64,000 bases of DNA, taken from Sanguibacter antarcticus. Its GTDB lineage: Bacteria > Actinomycetota > Actinomycetes > Actinomycetales > Cellulomonadaceae. A model generated the notes under the pieces. The model did not search any database, was not told where the DNA came from, and saw only the letters and a list, made by a program, of their open reading frames with translations. The first letter of the stretch is position 1; each line of letters begins with the position of its first letter. The position numbers and the translations under genes are program-made. Positions 55,650-64,000 of this stretch are shown piece by piece. Location of the stretch: NCBI RefSeq assembly GCF_002564005.1, contig NZ_PDJG01000001.1, positions 1,364,001-1,428,000 of the forward strand, given 5' to 3'.

Positions 55650-56644
55650 GACTCGGCTCCGGGGGGCGTCGCGCGGGTGATGGGCGCGGCTGCTGCGTAG
55701 GTCGTGTGCGGTACAGAGAGCCGACCGTCGCTGTCTGGCACCACCATCGTGCCGATGCCTCGCGCGGTGAAGACCTCCATGAGCACGGAGTGCGCGACGC
55801 GTCCGTCGATGACGTGCGCCTGGCGCACCCCGCCACGCACCGCGCGCAGGCAGGCTTCCATCTTGGGCACCATCCCGGACTCGAGCGTCGGCAGGAGGTC
55901 GGCGAGCGCCCCGACGGAGATCTCGCTCGCGAGAGACGTGCGGTCGGGCCACGACGTGTACAGACCCTCGACATCCGTGAGGATGATGAGCTTCTTCGCA
56001 CCGAGCGCGACAGCGAGCGCGGCGGCGGCCGTGTCCGCATTGACGTTGAGGACCTGCGTCGGGTCCGCGATGTCGGGAGCGATGGTCGAGACGACCGGGA
56101 TACGACCAGCGTCGAGGAGGTCTTGGACAGCACGCGGGTCGACCTCGACGACGTCGCCCACGAGCCCGACGTCGACGGGCTCGCCGTCGACGGTCGCGGT
56201 GCGCCGGCGCGCGCGCAGGAGCCCGCCGTCCTCGCCAGACAGGCCGACCGCGTTGGGTCCGTGCGCGTTGAGGAGCCCGACGAGCTCGCGGGACACCTTT
56301 CCGGTGAGCACCATGCGGACGACGTCCATCGCTTCGGGGGTCGTCACACGCAGCCCTCCGCGGAACTCGCTCTCGATGCCGAGGCGATCGAGCATCTCCG
56401 TGATCTGCGGACCGCCGCCGTGCACGATGACTGGCCTGAGGCCGACCTGGCGCAGGAACACCATGTCCTGGGCGAAGGCCGCCTTGAGGCCGTCGTCGAT
56501 CATCGCGTTGCCGCCGTACTTGACCACGACGAGCGCACCGTCGAACTGCCTGAGCCAGGGCAGCGCCTCGATGAGCACCTCGGCCTTCTGCGAGGGTGCG
56601 AGGTCTGCTGCCACGTCGATGTCGCTGAGATCGAGAGTGCTCAT
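55646..56644 (-). CDS. argB: Acetylglutamate kinase
   Basis: Phosphorylates N-acetylglutamate, usually the arginine-inhibited step, 332 residues. VVKYGGNAM is the N-terminal phosphate-binding block. [27 protein letters not shown] and [12 protein letters not shown] complete the amino-acid-kinase core. The N-terminal helix [17 protein letters not shown] of arginine-sensitive hexameric enzymes is present, which suggests feedback inhibition by arginine. The start overlaps the argJ stop (ATGA). Confidence 0.95.
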
Positions 56645-57834
56645 GAGGAGTACGCGCTGTTCTCGTGGACGTAGTCGTGCGTGAGGTCGTTGGTCCAGAC
56701 GGTCGCTTCCGCGTCCCCGGCGTGCAGGTCCACGACCACGGTCACGTCCCTGTCGGAGGCGAGGTCGACGAGCTCACGGGCATCCCCGACGCCACCGGCG
56801 CGGCACACCTGGACACCGTTGATGGTGACGTCGAGCCGTGCTGCGTCGAAGGGCGCCACCGACTCGGGGACGGTCCCCACGGCAGACAGGACGCGGCCCC
56901 AGTTCGGGTCGTTGCCGAACACTGCGGCCTTGAAGAGGTTCGAGCGCGTCACGGCACGGGCGACCGCGACGGCTGCGTCCTCGGTCGTCGCGCCCACGAC
57001 CCGGACGGCGATGTCGTGGCTGGCGCCCTCGGCGTCGCCGACGAGCTGACGGGCCAGGCTCGCGCACGCTTCTGTCAGGGCGTCGGTGAACTCCTCGGCC
57101 GAGGGGCGGGAGCCGCTCGCCCCGGACGCGAGCAGGACGACCGTGTCGTTGGTCGACATGCAGCCGTCCGAGTCCACGCGGTCGAACGTGCAGGCGGTGG
57201 CTGCGCGCAGGGCGGCGTCTGCGAGCGCGGCGTCGATCTCGGCGTCGGTCGTCAGGACGCAGAGCATGGTGGCGAGGCCGGGAGCGAGCATCCCTGCACC
57301 CTTGGCCATGCCGCCGATCGTCCAGGTCCCGAGGTCGGGTGCCGCGTCGCCGTCGGAGGTGATCGTGACGGTGACGACCTTCGGGACGGTGTCGGTCGTC
57401 ATGATCGCGTGCGCAGCGTCGTCGCCGCCGTCGCTGGAGAGGTGGGCGACGGCGTCGTCGACCCCGGCGAGCAGCGCGTCCATGGGCAGGCGTGTGCCGA
57501 TGAGTCCTGTGGAGCAGACGAGGGTGTCGCCCGGAGAGATGTCGAGCGCAGCGGCGAGGTGCTCGGCGGTGCGGTGGGTATCGAGGAAGCCCTCTGGCCC
57601 GGTGCAGGCGTTCGCTCCCCCAGAGTTGAGGACGACGGCCCGCGCACGGCCGTCGGCTGCACTCTGCCGCGACCACGTCACGGGAGCTGCCTCGACCCTG
57701 TTGGAGGTGAAGACGGCGCTGACCACGTCAGACGGGCCGTCGTTGACCACGACGGCGACATCTGGCTTGCCGGTCGACTTCAGACCGGCCGCGACGCCCG
57801 CTGCCCGGAAACCTTGTGCTGAGGTGACGCTCAC
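56641..57834 (-). CDS. argJ: Bifunctional glutamate N-acetyltransferase/ornithine acetyltransferase
   Basis: Transfers acetyl from acetylornithine to glutamate, recycling the acetyl group, 397 residues. The autocleavage site is visible as [21 protein letters not shown], with Thr189 as the new N-terminal nucleophile between alpha and beta chains. [13 protein letters not shown] lies in the alpha chain. The GTG at 57834 overlaps the argC stop (GTGA). No argA or argE is in the window, so the cyclic pathway through ArgJ is expected. Confidence 0.95.
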   Translation of the reverse strand: MSVTSAQGFRAAGVAAGLKSTGKPDVAVVVNDGPSDVVSAVFTSNRVEAAPVTWSRQSAADGRARAVVLNSGGANACTGPEGFLDTHRTAEHLAAALDISPGDTLVCSTGLIGTRLPMDALLAGVDDAVAHLSSDGGDDAAHAIMTTDTVPKVVTVTITSDGDAAPDLGTWTIGGMAKGAGMLAPGLATMLCVLTTDAEIDAALADAALRAATACTFDRVDSDGCMSTNDTVVLLASGASGSRPSAEEFTDALTEACASLARQLVGDAEGASHDIAVRVVGATTEDAAVAVARAVTRSNLFKAAVFGNDPNWGRVLSAVGTVPESVAPFDAARLDVTINGVQVCRAGGVGDARELVDLASDRDVTVVVDLHAGDAEATVWTNDLTHDYVHENSAYSS

Positions 57835-58913
57835 GGGGCTGTTCCTTCGTGTTCGAGGCCCATGGTCTGAGGTAGACCGAGAGCGATGTTCATGGACTGG
57901 ACGGCTGCGCCGGCAGTGCCCTTGACGAGGTTGTCGAGAGCGGTGACGGTGACGACGCGTCCTGCGCGTCGGTCGATCGCGACCTGGACGAGCGCGGTGT
58001 TGGCGCCGACGGTCATGGCCGTGGTCGGCCACTGCCCTTCGGGGAGGAGCTCGACGAACGGCTCTCCGTCGTAGGCCTGCTCCCATGCACGACGCACGTC
58101 GGTGAGCGTGGCGTGCTCGTGCCCTGCAGCGAGACGCGCGGTGGCGGTCGAGAGGATCCCGCGGGACATCGGCACGAGGACGGGCGTGAAGGAGACCGTG
58201 ACCTCGGGGGCGCCGGCGAGGCGAAGGTTCTGCTCGATCTCGGGGACGTGCCGGTGGGAGCCGCCGACCCCGTAGGCCTGCGCTGAGCCGAGCGCCTCGG
58301 AGGCGAGCAGGTGCGTCTTGAGGCTCTTGCCTGCCCCGGAGTAGCCGACGGCGAGCACGGCGACGAGGTCTCGTGCGTCGATGATCCCGGCGGCTACACC
58401 GGGCTGGAGGCCGAGCGTCACTGCGGTGACGTTGCACCCGGGGACGGCGATGCGACGCGCCCCGGCGAGGTTCTCTCGCTGCTTGGTGACGGCCCGCTCG
58501 CCGTGCACGTCCGAGGCGAGCAGGAGCTCGGGCAGCCCGTAGGGCCACGTTCCCGAGTGCTCGGAGCCGTAGAACTCGGTCCAGGCGGCCGGGTCGACGA
58601 GCCGGTGGTCGGCACCGAGGTCGAGGACGAGCGTGTCAGCAGGCAGGAGCGACGCGATCTCGCCCGAGGCTCCGTGCGGCAGCGCCAGGACGACCACGTC
58701 GTGGCCTGCCAGGTTCTCTGCGGTCGTCGGTTCGAGGATGCGTCCGGCGAGGCCGCGGAGGTGCGGCTGGTGCTCACCGAGCGCCGAGCCTGCGTTGGAG
58801 TGCGCAGTGAGGGTGCCGATCTGGATCTCCGGGTGGCCGCTCAGGAGCCGGAGAGTCTCGCCGCCGGCGTATCCGCTCGCACCTGCTACCGCTACCGTGA
58901 AGACCATGTGCAT
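57831..58913 (-). CDS. argC: N-acetyl-gamma-glutamyl-phosphate reductase
   Basis: NADPH-dependent reduction of N-acetylglutamyl phosphate, 360 residues from this start. The Rossmann block [17 protein letters not shown], the catalytic cysteine in [16 protein letters not shown], and [25 protein letters not shown] fit the family. Three ATGs lie close together (58919, 58913, 58907). GGAG is nine bases before 58913, which I prefer; 58907 would give MVFTVAVAG. First gene of the arg operon, divergent from a quinone oxidoreductase. Confidence 0.94.
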   Translation of the reverse strand: MHMVFTVAVAGASGYAGGETLRLLSGHPEIQIGTLTAHSNAGSALGEHQPHLRGLAGRILEPTTAENLAGHDVVVLALPHGASGEIASLLPADTLVLDLGADHRLVDPAAWTEFYGSEHSGTWPYGLPELLLASDVHGERAVTKQRENLAGARRIAVPGCNVTAVTLGLQPGVAAGIIDARDLVAVLAVGYSGAGKSLKTHLLASEALGSAQAYGVGGSHRHVPEIEQNLRLAGAPEVTVSFTPVLVPMSRGILSTATARLAAGHEHATLTDVRRAWEQAYDGEPFVELLPEGQWPTTAMTVGANTALVQVAIDRRAGRVVTVTALDNLVKGTAGAAVQSMNIALGLPQTMGLEHEGTAP

Positions 58914-58922
58914 AACCATACA
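58909..58922. promoter_or_regulatory. Candidate ARG box at the argC start
   Basis: TGCATAACCATACA fits the dyad TGNAT-N4-ATNCA, close to the general ArgR consensus TGAATwwwwATTCA. It overlaps the argC start codons. A lone box is weaker than the usual pair. Confidence 0.35.
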
Positions 58923-58942
58923 CTCCGACGGAAGATGATGCA

Positions 58943-58956
58943 CCTATCGCGATAGG
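58943..58956. promoter_or_regulatory. 14-bp perfect palindrome CCTATCGCGATAGG in the argC/qor divergent region
   Basis: Perfect 7+7 palindrome midway between the divergent argC and oxidoreductase genes (30 bases upstream of argC). Its position fits an operator acting on one or both promoters. I do not recognise the protein that would bind it. Confidence 0.4.
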
Positions 58957-58999
58957 CTCCGACGACGGACATCGAACCGATAACGGACAGGAACGATCC

Positions 59000-60010
59000 A
59001 TGAACGACACCACGCCCTCCGCCCCCCGACAGGTCGTCCGCGCGCTGCGTGCTGGCGGCGTCGAGGTCCTCGAGCACCGCGACGAACCGGCTCCCGTCGC
59101 CGGACCGGGCGAGGCTCTCGTCGACGTCGCCGCGGTCGGCGTGAACTTCATCGACACCTACCTTCGGTCCGGGGTCTACCCGACGACCTACCCGAGCGTC
59201 CTGGGCTCGGAAGGCTCCGGCGTCGTCGCCGCTGTCGGCACAGGTGTCACAGACGTCTCCGTCGGCGACCGTGTCGCCTGGTGCGACGCCCCCGGCTCGT
59301 ACACGAGCCAGGTGATCGTCCGTGCCGAGCGACTCCTCGTCGTCCCCGACGAGGTCGACATGCGTACCGCGGCCGCCGTCCCGCTGCAAGGACTCACCGC
59401 CCACTACCTCGCGACGTCGACGTACCCGATCTCCCCCGGCGACGACGTCCTGCTGCACGCCGGCGCCGGCGGCGTCGGCCTCCTCCTCACCCAGCTCGCG
59501 ACCGCCCGAGGCGCCCGGGTCATCACCACCGTCTCGACGGACGCGAAAAAGCGCCTCTCGCGCGCCGCAGGAGCACACGACGTCATCAGGTACGACACCC
59601 TCGAGGACCTGACGTCCGACCTTCCAGCGATCGTCCGCAGCCTCACCGACGGCCGCGGGGTGCACGTCGCCTACGACTCCGTCGGCAGGGACACGTTCGA
59701 CGCATCGCTCGCGTCGCTGCGTTCCCGCGGGATGCTCGTCCTCTTCGGCGGCTCCTCCGGACAGGTTCCCCCGTTCGACCCGCAGCGTCTCAGCGCGGCC
59801 GGATCCGTGTACCTGGTCCGGCCGACGCTCGGAAGCTACGTCGCCACACGAGAAGAGCTCGTCTCACGATCCGACGAGGTCTTCGCAGCAGTGCGCAGCG
59901 GCGCTCTCTCGGTACGCATCGGCGCGACCTACCCGCTCGCCGACGCAGCCCAGGCGCACGCGGCCCTCGAGTCTCGCTCGACCACCGGCAAGGTCCTGCT
60001 CCTCCCCTGA
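59000..60010 (+). CDS. Quinone oxidoreductase-like zinc-independent MDR protein
   Basis: A 336-residue medium-chain dehydrogenase/reductase close to NADPH:quinone reductase (Qor). GVNFIDTYLRSGVYPTTYPSVLGSEGSGVV and AAVPLQGLTAHYL are Qor blocks. The coenzyme turn is HAGAGGVGLLLTQLA, and GGSSGQVPPFDPQRL is the loop after it. The zinc-site cysteines of alcohol dehydrogenases are absent, so it should act on quinones or enones without zinc. AGGAA precedes the ATG. Divergent from argC; no operon partner is evident. Confidence 0.85.
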   Translation: MNDTTPSAPRQVVRALRAGGVEVLEHRDEPAPVAGPGEALVDVAAVGVNFIDTYLRSGVYPTTYPSVLGSEGSGVVAAVGTGVTDVSVGDRVAWCDAPGSYTSQVIVRAERLLVVPDEVDMRTAAAVPLQGLTAHYLATSTYPISPGDDVLLHAGAGGVGLLLTQLATARGARVITTVSTDAKKRLSRAAGAHDVIRYDTLEDLTSDLPAIVRSLTDGRGVHVAYDSVGRDTFDASLASLRSRGMLVLFGGSSGQVPPFDPQRLSAAGSVYLVRPTLGSYVATREELVSRSDEVFAAVRSGALSVRIGATYPLADAAQAHAALESRSTTGKVLLLP

Positions 60011-60023
60011 CCCACCAGCCAGC

Positions 60024-60029
60024 TACCCT
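60024..60029 (+). promoter_or_regulatory. -10 hexamer (TACCCT) before the 82-residue membrane protein
   Basis: TACCCT ends six bases before the ATG at 60036, in line with the other leaderless starts in the window. Confidence 0.4.
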
Positions 60030-60035
60030 CAGAGC

Positions 60036-60284
60036 ATGAACAGCTCGTGGGCCGACGGCGGATACGAGGACCGAGACCCCGGGCCGTCGCGCGCCGCACG
60101 GACCACGCTGACCGTCCTCGTCCTCCTCGTCACCGCGCTCAGCGCCGTGGTGTACCTGAAGTTCGGTCTCGACCAGTCCCGCGACGAGTGCTACCGCGAC
60201 GCACCGCGAGGGACCTCCGTGGACGAGATCACGACCGGCCTCCGCTGGTTGCCTCCGGGCTACGACTGCTCCTACGACTCCTGA
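60036..60284 (+). CDS. Small single-pass membrane protein, unknown function
   Basis: An 82-residue protein with one membrane helix (about 24-44, LTVLVLLVTALSAVVYLKFG) after a charged N-terminus. A short outer domain follows with two cysteines (DECYRDAP and YDCSYDS) that could form a disulfide. No family is recognised. A -10 hexamer sits six bases before the ATG. Its last 13 bases overlap the 3' end of thiD on the other strand, so the two coding regions converge on each other. Real but uncharacterised. Confidence 0.6.
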   Translation: MNSSWADGGYEDRDPGPSRAARTTLTVLVLLVTALSAVVYLKFGLDQSRDECYRDAPRGTSVDEITTGLRWLPPGYDCSYDS

Positions 60285-61132
60285 GCCCCTCGCGGCGAGG
60301 GGTACCGGGCAGCGCCGGCCAGCACCTCGACGTGGTGGAAGTGATCGATCGGACCACGTCCGTGACCGACCTGCAGCCCCTCGCCTGCACGCAGCGCGCC
60401 CGTCAGCCAGGCCTTCGCCGTACGCACGCTCTGCTCCCAGGAACCGAGACGCGGCTGGAGCGCAGCAACAGCCGAGGAGAGCGAGCACCCGGTGCCGTGC
60501 GTGCTCGTGGTGCGCACACGAGGCGCATCGAGCTCGACGACCCCACCGTCGACGACCAGCGCGTCTGGGCTGCGTCCCCCTGTGAGGTGACCGCCTTTCA
60601 CCAGAACCGCAGCACCGACCGTCGCTTCGAGGCGGATCCCCTGGGCGACCGCCTCCTGCCACGAGGTAGCTGCCGGCTCGTCGACCAGGACGGCCAGCTC
60701 GGCCAGGTTCGGGGTCACGAGGTCCGCCCTCGAGAGGAGCCGGACCAGCGCCGTCCGTGCATCGTCGTCGAGCAGGCTGTGCCCGCTCGTCGCGACCATC
60801 ACCGGGTCGACGACCACCACCGGGACGCGCACCTCCGCGAGCCACCCGGCGATCACGTCAGCGTTCGCCGCCGTCGCGACCATCCCGACCTTGACCGCGT
60901 CGACGACGACGTCGTCGCTCACTGCTTCGAGCTGCGCACGCAGAAAGTCCGCCCCCGGGACGTGCGACGAGCGCACCCCCCGGGTGTTCTGCGCGACGAG
61001 CGCCGTCACGACCGCCATGCCGTACGCACCGTGGGCCGCGAACGACTTGAGGTCGGCCTGGATCCCGGCACCACCGGTCGGATCGGTCCCTGCGATGCTC
61101 AGGACACGGGGACGAGCAGGGGCAGACGTCAT
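60272..61132 (-). CDS. thiD: Hydroxymethylpyrimidine/phosphomethylpyrimidine kinase ThiD
   Basis: Phosphorylates HMP and HMP-P for thiamine synthesis or salvage, 286 residues. Ribokinase-like blocks: [26 protein letters not shown] at the N-terminus, [27 protein letters not shown], and the active-site [14 protein letters not shown] with its anion hole and catalytic Cys. The ATG at 61132 is chosen because it sits immediately after the TPP riboswitch, whose last conserved bases AAGGGA serve as Shine-Dalgarno at eight-base spacing; an upstream ATG at 61141 lies inside the riboswitch. No other thi gene is in the window. Controlled by thiamine pyrophosphate. Confidence 0.93.
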   Translation of the reverse strand: MTSAPARPRVLSIAGTDPTGGAGIQADLKSFAAHGAYGMAVVTALVAQNTRGVRSSHVPGADFLRAQLEAVSDDVVVDAVKVGMVATAANADVIAGWLAEVRVPVVVVDPVMVATSGHSLLDDDARTALVRLLSRADLVTPNLAELAVLVDEPAATSWQEAVAQGIRLEATVGAAVLVKGGHLTGGRSPDALVVDGGVVELDAPRVRTTSTHGTGCSLSSAVAALQPRLGSWEQSVRTAKAWLTGALRAGEGLQVGHGRGPIDHFHHVEVLAGAARYPSPRGAQES

Positions 61133-61220
61133 GAGCGACATCCCTTCGCTAGTACGAGCTAGATCAGGTTCGACGGGTGTGGTCTCAGCCCGAACCGTGC
61201 GCGGGCACCCCGTGTCGCTC
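61133..61220 (-). promoter_or_regulatory. TPP riboswitch (thi box) controlling thiD
   Basis: Reading the minus strand: P1 5' strand GAGCGACA (61220-61213), CGGGGTGCCC, the CTGAGA core (61188-61183), ACCTGATCTAGC, GCGAAGGGA (thi-box core 61169-61141), and P1 3' strand TGTCGCTC (61140-61133). P1 is eight perfect pairs, and the next three bases are the thiD ATG. Thiamine pyrophosphate binding closes P1 over the gap between the GGGA Shine-Dalgarno and the start, so control is most likely at translation initiation. Confidence 0.93.
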
Positions 61221-61230
61221 ACGACGATAC

Positions 61231-63815
61231 TCAACCTCGCAGGACGGCTCCTACCTGACGGTGTGCCTCGGCGACAGCGGCCTCACGGACGGCTGCTGTG
61301 TCCGCCGCCGTGAGCGTGCGATCGGCTCCACGCAGCCGCAACGAGAACGCGAGCGACTTCTTGCCCTCACCCACCTGCTCTCCGACGAACACGTCGAAGA
61401 GGCGCAGCTCCTCGAGCAGCGGCCCTGCGCCCTCCTCGACCGCGTCGAAGACCCGCTGTGCAGGCACGTCGGCATCGACGACGAGCGCGAGGTCTTCCTT
61501 CGCGAGGGGGAAGGTCGAGACGGTCGTCCCCTGGAGCGGCTCGGTCGCAGCCGCGGCGAGCAGCACGTCGAGATCCACCTCGAACGCGACCGCACGGGCA
61601 GGGAGGCTGAGCTCCTCGACCGCCTTCGGGTGCAGCTCGCCGGCGTGGCCGACCACGGTCCCGTCTACGAGCTCGAGGCGCGCGCAGCGCCCCGGGTGCC
61701 ACGGCGCGTGGTCGGCATCGCTCGTCACCGTGACCTCGACCCCCACCCGTTCCGCGACGAGGCGCGCTCCTGCGACGGCGTCCGTCCAGTCGGCGGGGCG
61801 CCCTGGTCCCCACCACCCGGCGAGGTCACGCTGTCCGCACAGCACCCCGGCGACCCGACGAGGCTGGTCGGGAACCGCGGCGTCGATCTCGGCGAGCTGC
61901 TCTGCGGAGGGACGCACAGCCCCCGGAAAGAGCGGCGCGGCGGGTGCGCCAGGTCGCGGCCGGGTCACGAGACCGATCTCGAACAGCGCGAGGTCGCTCT
62001 GCCCGCGCGCGACGTTGCGACGTGCGGTGTCGAGAAGCGTCACCAGAAGGTTCGTGCGCATCTCGTTCTTCTCGGCAGACATCGGGTTCGCCAGGACGAG
62101 GGCGGTCCGCCGCGCGTCGTCGGGTGCAAGACCGAGCTCGTCGTGCTGCGCTCGACCGACGAACGGGTAGCTCAACGTCTCGACGTACCCGTCCTCAGCC
62201 AGAGCGCGCGCGACGCTCCGACGGACCCGCTGGTTCGAGGTCAGGCCCCGCCCGGCTGGCGCAGCAGGAAGGATCGACGGGATCGCGTCGTACCCGACGA
62301 GCCGCGCGACCTCCTCGACGAGCTCAGCAGAACCGACGAGGTCCGACCTCCAGCTCGGTGCCACGACGTCGACGAGACGCGGCTCGCCGGCGACCGGCGC
62401 GACCTCGCACCCGATCTCCGTGAGGACCGTACGCACCTGGTCCGGCGTGTACGCGACACCGACGAGACGTTCAGGCTCGTCCAGCGCAAACCGGATCGTC
62501 GTTGCTGGCAGCACCACGTCGAGCACGCTCACAGCGTCGTCGGCCGTGCCACCACCGAGCTCGACGAGGAGCTCTACGACACGCTGGGCGGCTACTGCCG
62601 CCAGCCGTGGATCGACACCGCGCTCGAACCTCTTCGCGGCTTCGCTCGGCAGCTTGTGCCGACGTGCCGTGCGGGCGACAGAGATGGGATCGAAGTGGGC
62701 GGCCTCGACGAGCACGTCCGTCGTCGCGGCCGTGACCTCGGTCTCGGCACCACCCATGACGCCTGCCAGGCCGAGGACCCGGGCACCGCGGTCGCCGGAC
62801 GGGCTGTCGGTGATGAGGAGGTCCTCAGGGCTCAGGGCCCTGTCCGCACCGTCGAGCGTCACCAGGCGTTCACCCTCGACAGCCCGGCGGACGACGACAG
62901 GTTCGGCCACGGTCGCCAGGTCGTAGGCGTGCAGCGGCTGCCCGAGATCGAGCATGACGTAGTTCGTCACGTCGACGGCGAGCGAGATCGGCCGCATCCC
63001 GGCCTGGGCGAGCCGACGCTGCATCCAGGCCGGCGAAGGAGCGGACGCGGCAACACCCCGGACGATACGGGTGACGAACGCGTCGCACCCGGTGATCCCG
63101 TTGACCGGACCGTCGTCCGAGACCTCTACGCGGAACCCGGTCGCCGTCGCTGCAGGGACCGCTGCCGTCGGCAGACCACGGTCGGTGAACGCTGCACCCG
63201 TCGAGTGTGCGTACTCACGGGCGACCCCTCGCATCGAGAAGCAGTATCCCCGGTCCGGCGTGACGTTGATCTCGAGGACCTCTTCGTCGAGCCCCAGCAG
63301 CGCGAGCGCGTCCGCGCCCGGCGTCACGTCGTGCCCCGTCGCCGCAGAGTAGCCGAGCCGCTCCAAGACGATGATCCCGTCGTGGTCGTCGCCCAGCCCG
63401 AGCTCGCTCTGGGAGCAGATCATCCCGTCCGACAGGTGTCCGTACGTCTTGCGTGACGCGATCGGGAACGGTCCAGGAAGCACCGCACCGGACAGCGCGA
63501 CGACGACGAGGTCGTCGACGACGAAGTTGTGCGCACCGCAGACGATCCCGCGCGGGACCGTCGGCAGGCCAGAGTCGTCGAGGACGTTGTGCCCGCCGAC
63601 GTCGACCTGGCACCAGTTGATGACCTTGCCGTTCTTCTGAGGCTCCTTCTCGAGCGAGACGATCCGTCCGACGACGAGCGGTCCCGTGACGCCGCTCGAC
63701 CGGACCCCCTCCTCCTCGAGCCCCACCCGCACGAGCGCGGCGGCCAGCTCTGTCGCGGTCAGGCCCACGGGCAGCTCGACGTGCTCTCCGAGCCAGGAGA
63801 GTGCGATGTTCGGCA

Positions 63816-63816
<1 letters not shown>
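61231..63816 (-). CDS. pheT: Phenylalanine--tRNA ligase beta subunit
   Basis: Large subunit of the alpha2beta2 phenylalanyl-tRNA synthetase, 861 residues. It starts [19 protein letters not shown] and has the tRNA-binding EMAP-like domain near the N-terminus ([25 protein letters not shown]). The B3/B4 editing domain and B5 domain follow ([21 protein letters not shown]), and the C-terminal ferredoxin-fold anticodon domain ([16 protein letters not shown]) ends the chain. The ATG overlaps the pheS stop by one base (TGATG). The stop is ten bases before the thiD riboswitch. Confidence 0.95.

Positions 63817-64000
<184 letters not shown>

Overview
This 64 kb window is chromosomal DNA of a high-GC Gram-positive bacterium (Actinomycetota). 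Nearly every third codon base is G or C, GTG starts are common, and the gene order matches actinobacterial backbone blocks. One block is fabG-fabI. A second is ctaA-ABC-sufRBDCSU-sufT. A third is pheST-argCJBDFRGH-mpg-tyrS-(TPR protein)-HAD-tlyA-nadK-recN-steA-mctB-pyrG-NUDIX, close to the Mycobacterium Rv1649-Rv1700 order. A secreted GH48 cellulase with FN3 and CBM2 modules and a CelR-type operator points to the cellulolytic Micrococcales (Cellulomonas, Sanguibacter, Oerskovia or relatives). The genus is an inference.

Layout. 0-6.7 kb: end of glgC, serB, a SixA-type phosphatase, FabI and FabG, a DUF3099 protein, a small Cys protein, SURF1 and an ABC-F ATPase. 6.7-12.6 kb: biotin ECF transporter bioYMN behind a 17-bp palindrome, a zinc peptidase, and ferrous iron uptake feoAB with a FeoC-like gene behind an IdeR/DtxR iron box. 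12.6-19.6 kb: a complete suf Fe-S assembly operon headed by sufR. 19.7-22.5 kb: an ABC-2 exporter and heme A synthase. 22.6-25.5 kb: the GH48 cellulase. 25.8-41.3 kb: a long, tightly overlapping leftward run: TPR protein with a 515-residue Arg/Gly/Ser/Asp-rich disordered region, HAD phosphatase, a 60-aa protein, TlyA, NadK, RecN, SteA, MctB/SteB, a PNPT-family enzyme, MurJ-like flippase, glycosyltransferase, PyrG and ADP-ribose pyrophosphatase. 41.5-46.8 kb: one 16S-23S-5S rRNA operon without spacer tRNAs. 47.4-58.9 kb: tyrS, mpg, a P-loop kinase and the whole arginine pathway argCJBDFRGH. 59-64 kb: a quinone oxidoreductase, a small membrane protein, thiD under a TPP riboswitch, pheT and the end of pheS.

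The genes are mainly core metabolism and cofactor supply: iron uptake feeding Fe-S assembly, SURF1 with heme A for cytochrome oxidase, biotin, thiamine, NADP, arginine, tRNA charging and ribosomes. Control signals visible in the DNA are an iron box, a candidate SufR operator, a CelR site, a TPP riboswitch, candidate arginine operators, and a repeated leaderless-promoter layout (TAnnnT six bases before the start codon).

I found no mobile element, CRISPR array, prophage or defence island. The best candidates for under-described biology are the coupled steA-mctB-PNPT-murJ-GT4 envelope cassette and the rRNA-adjacent RGG-like disordered protein.
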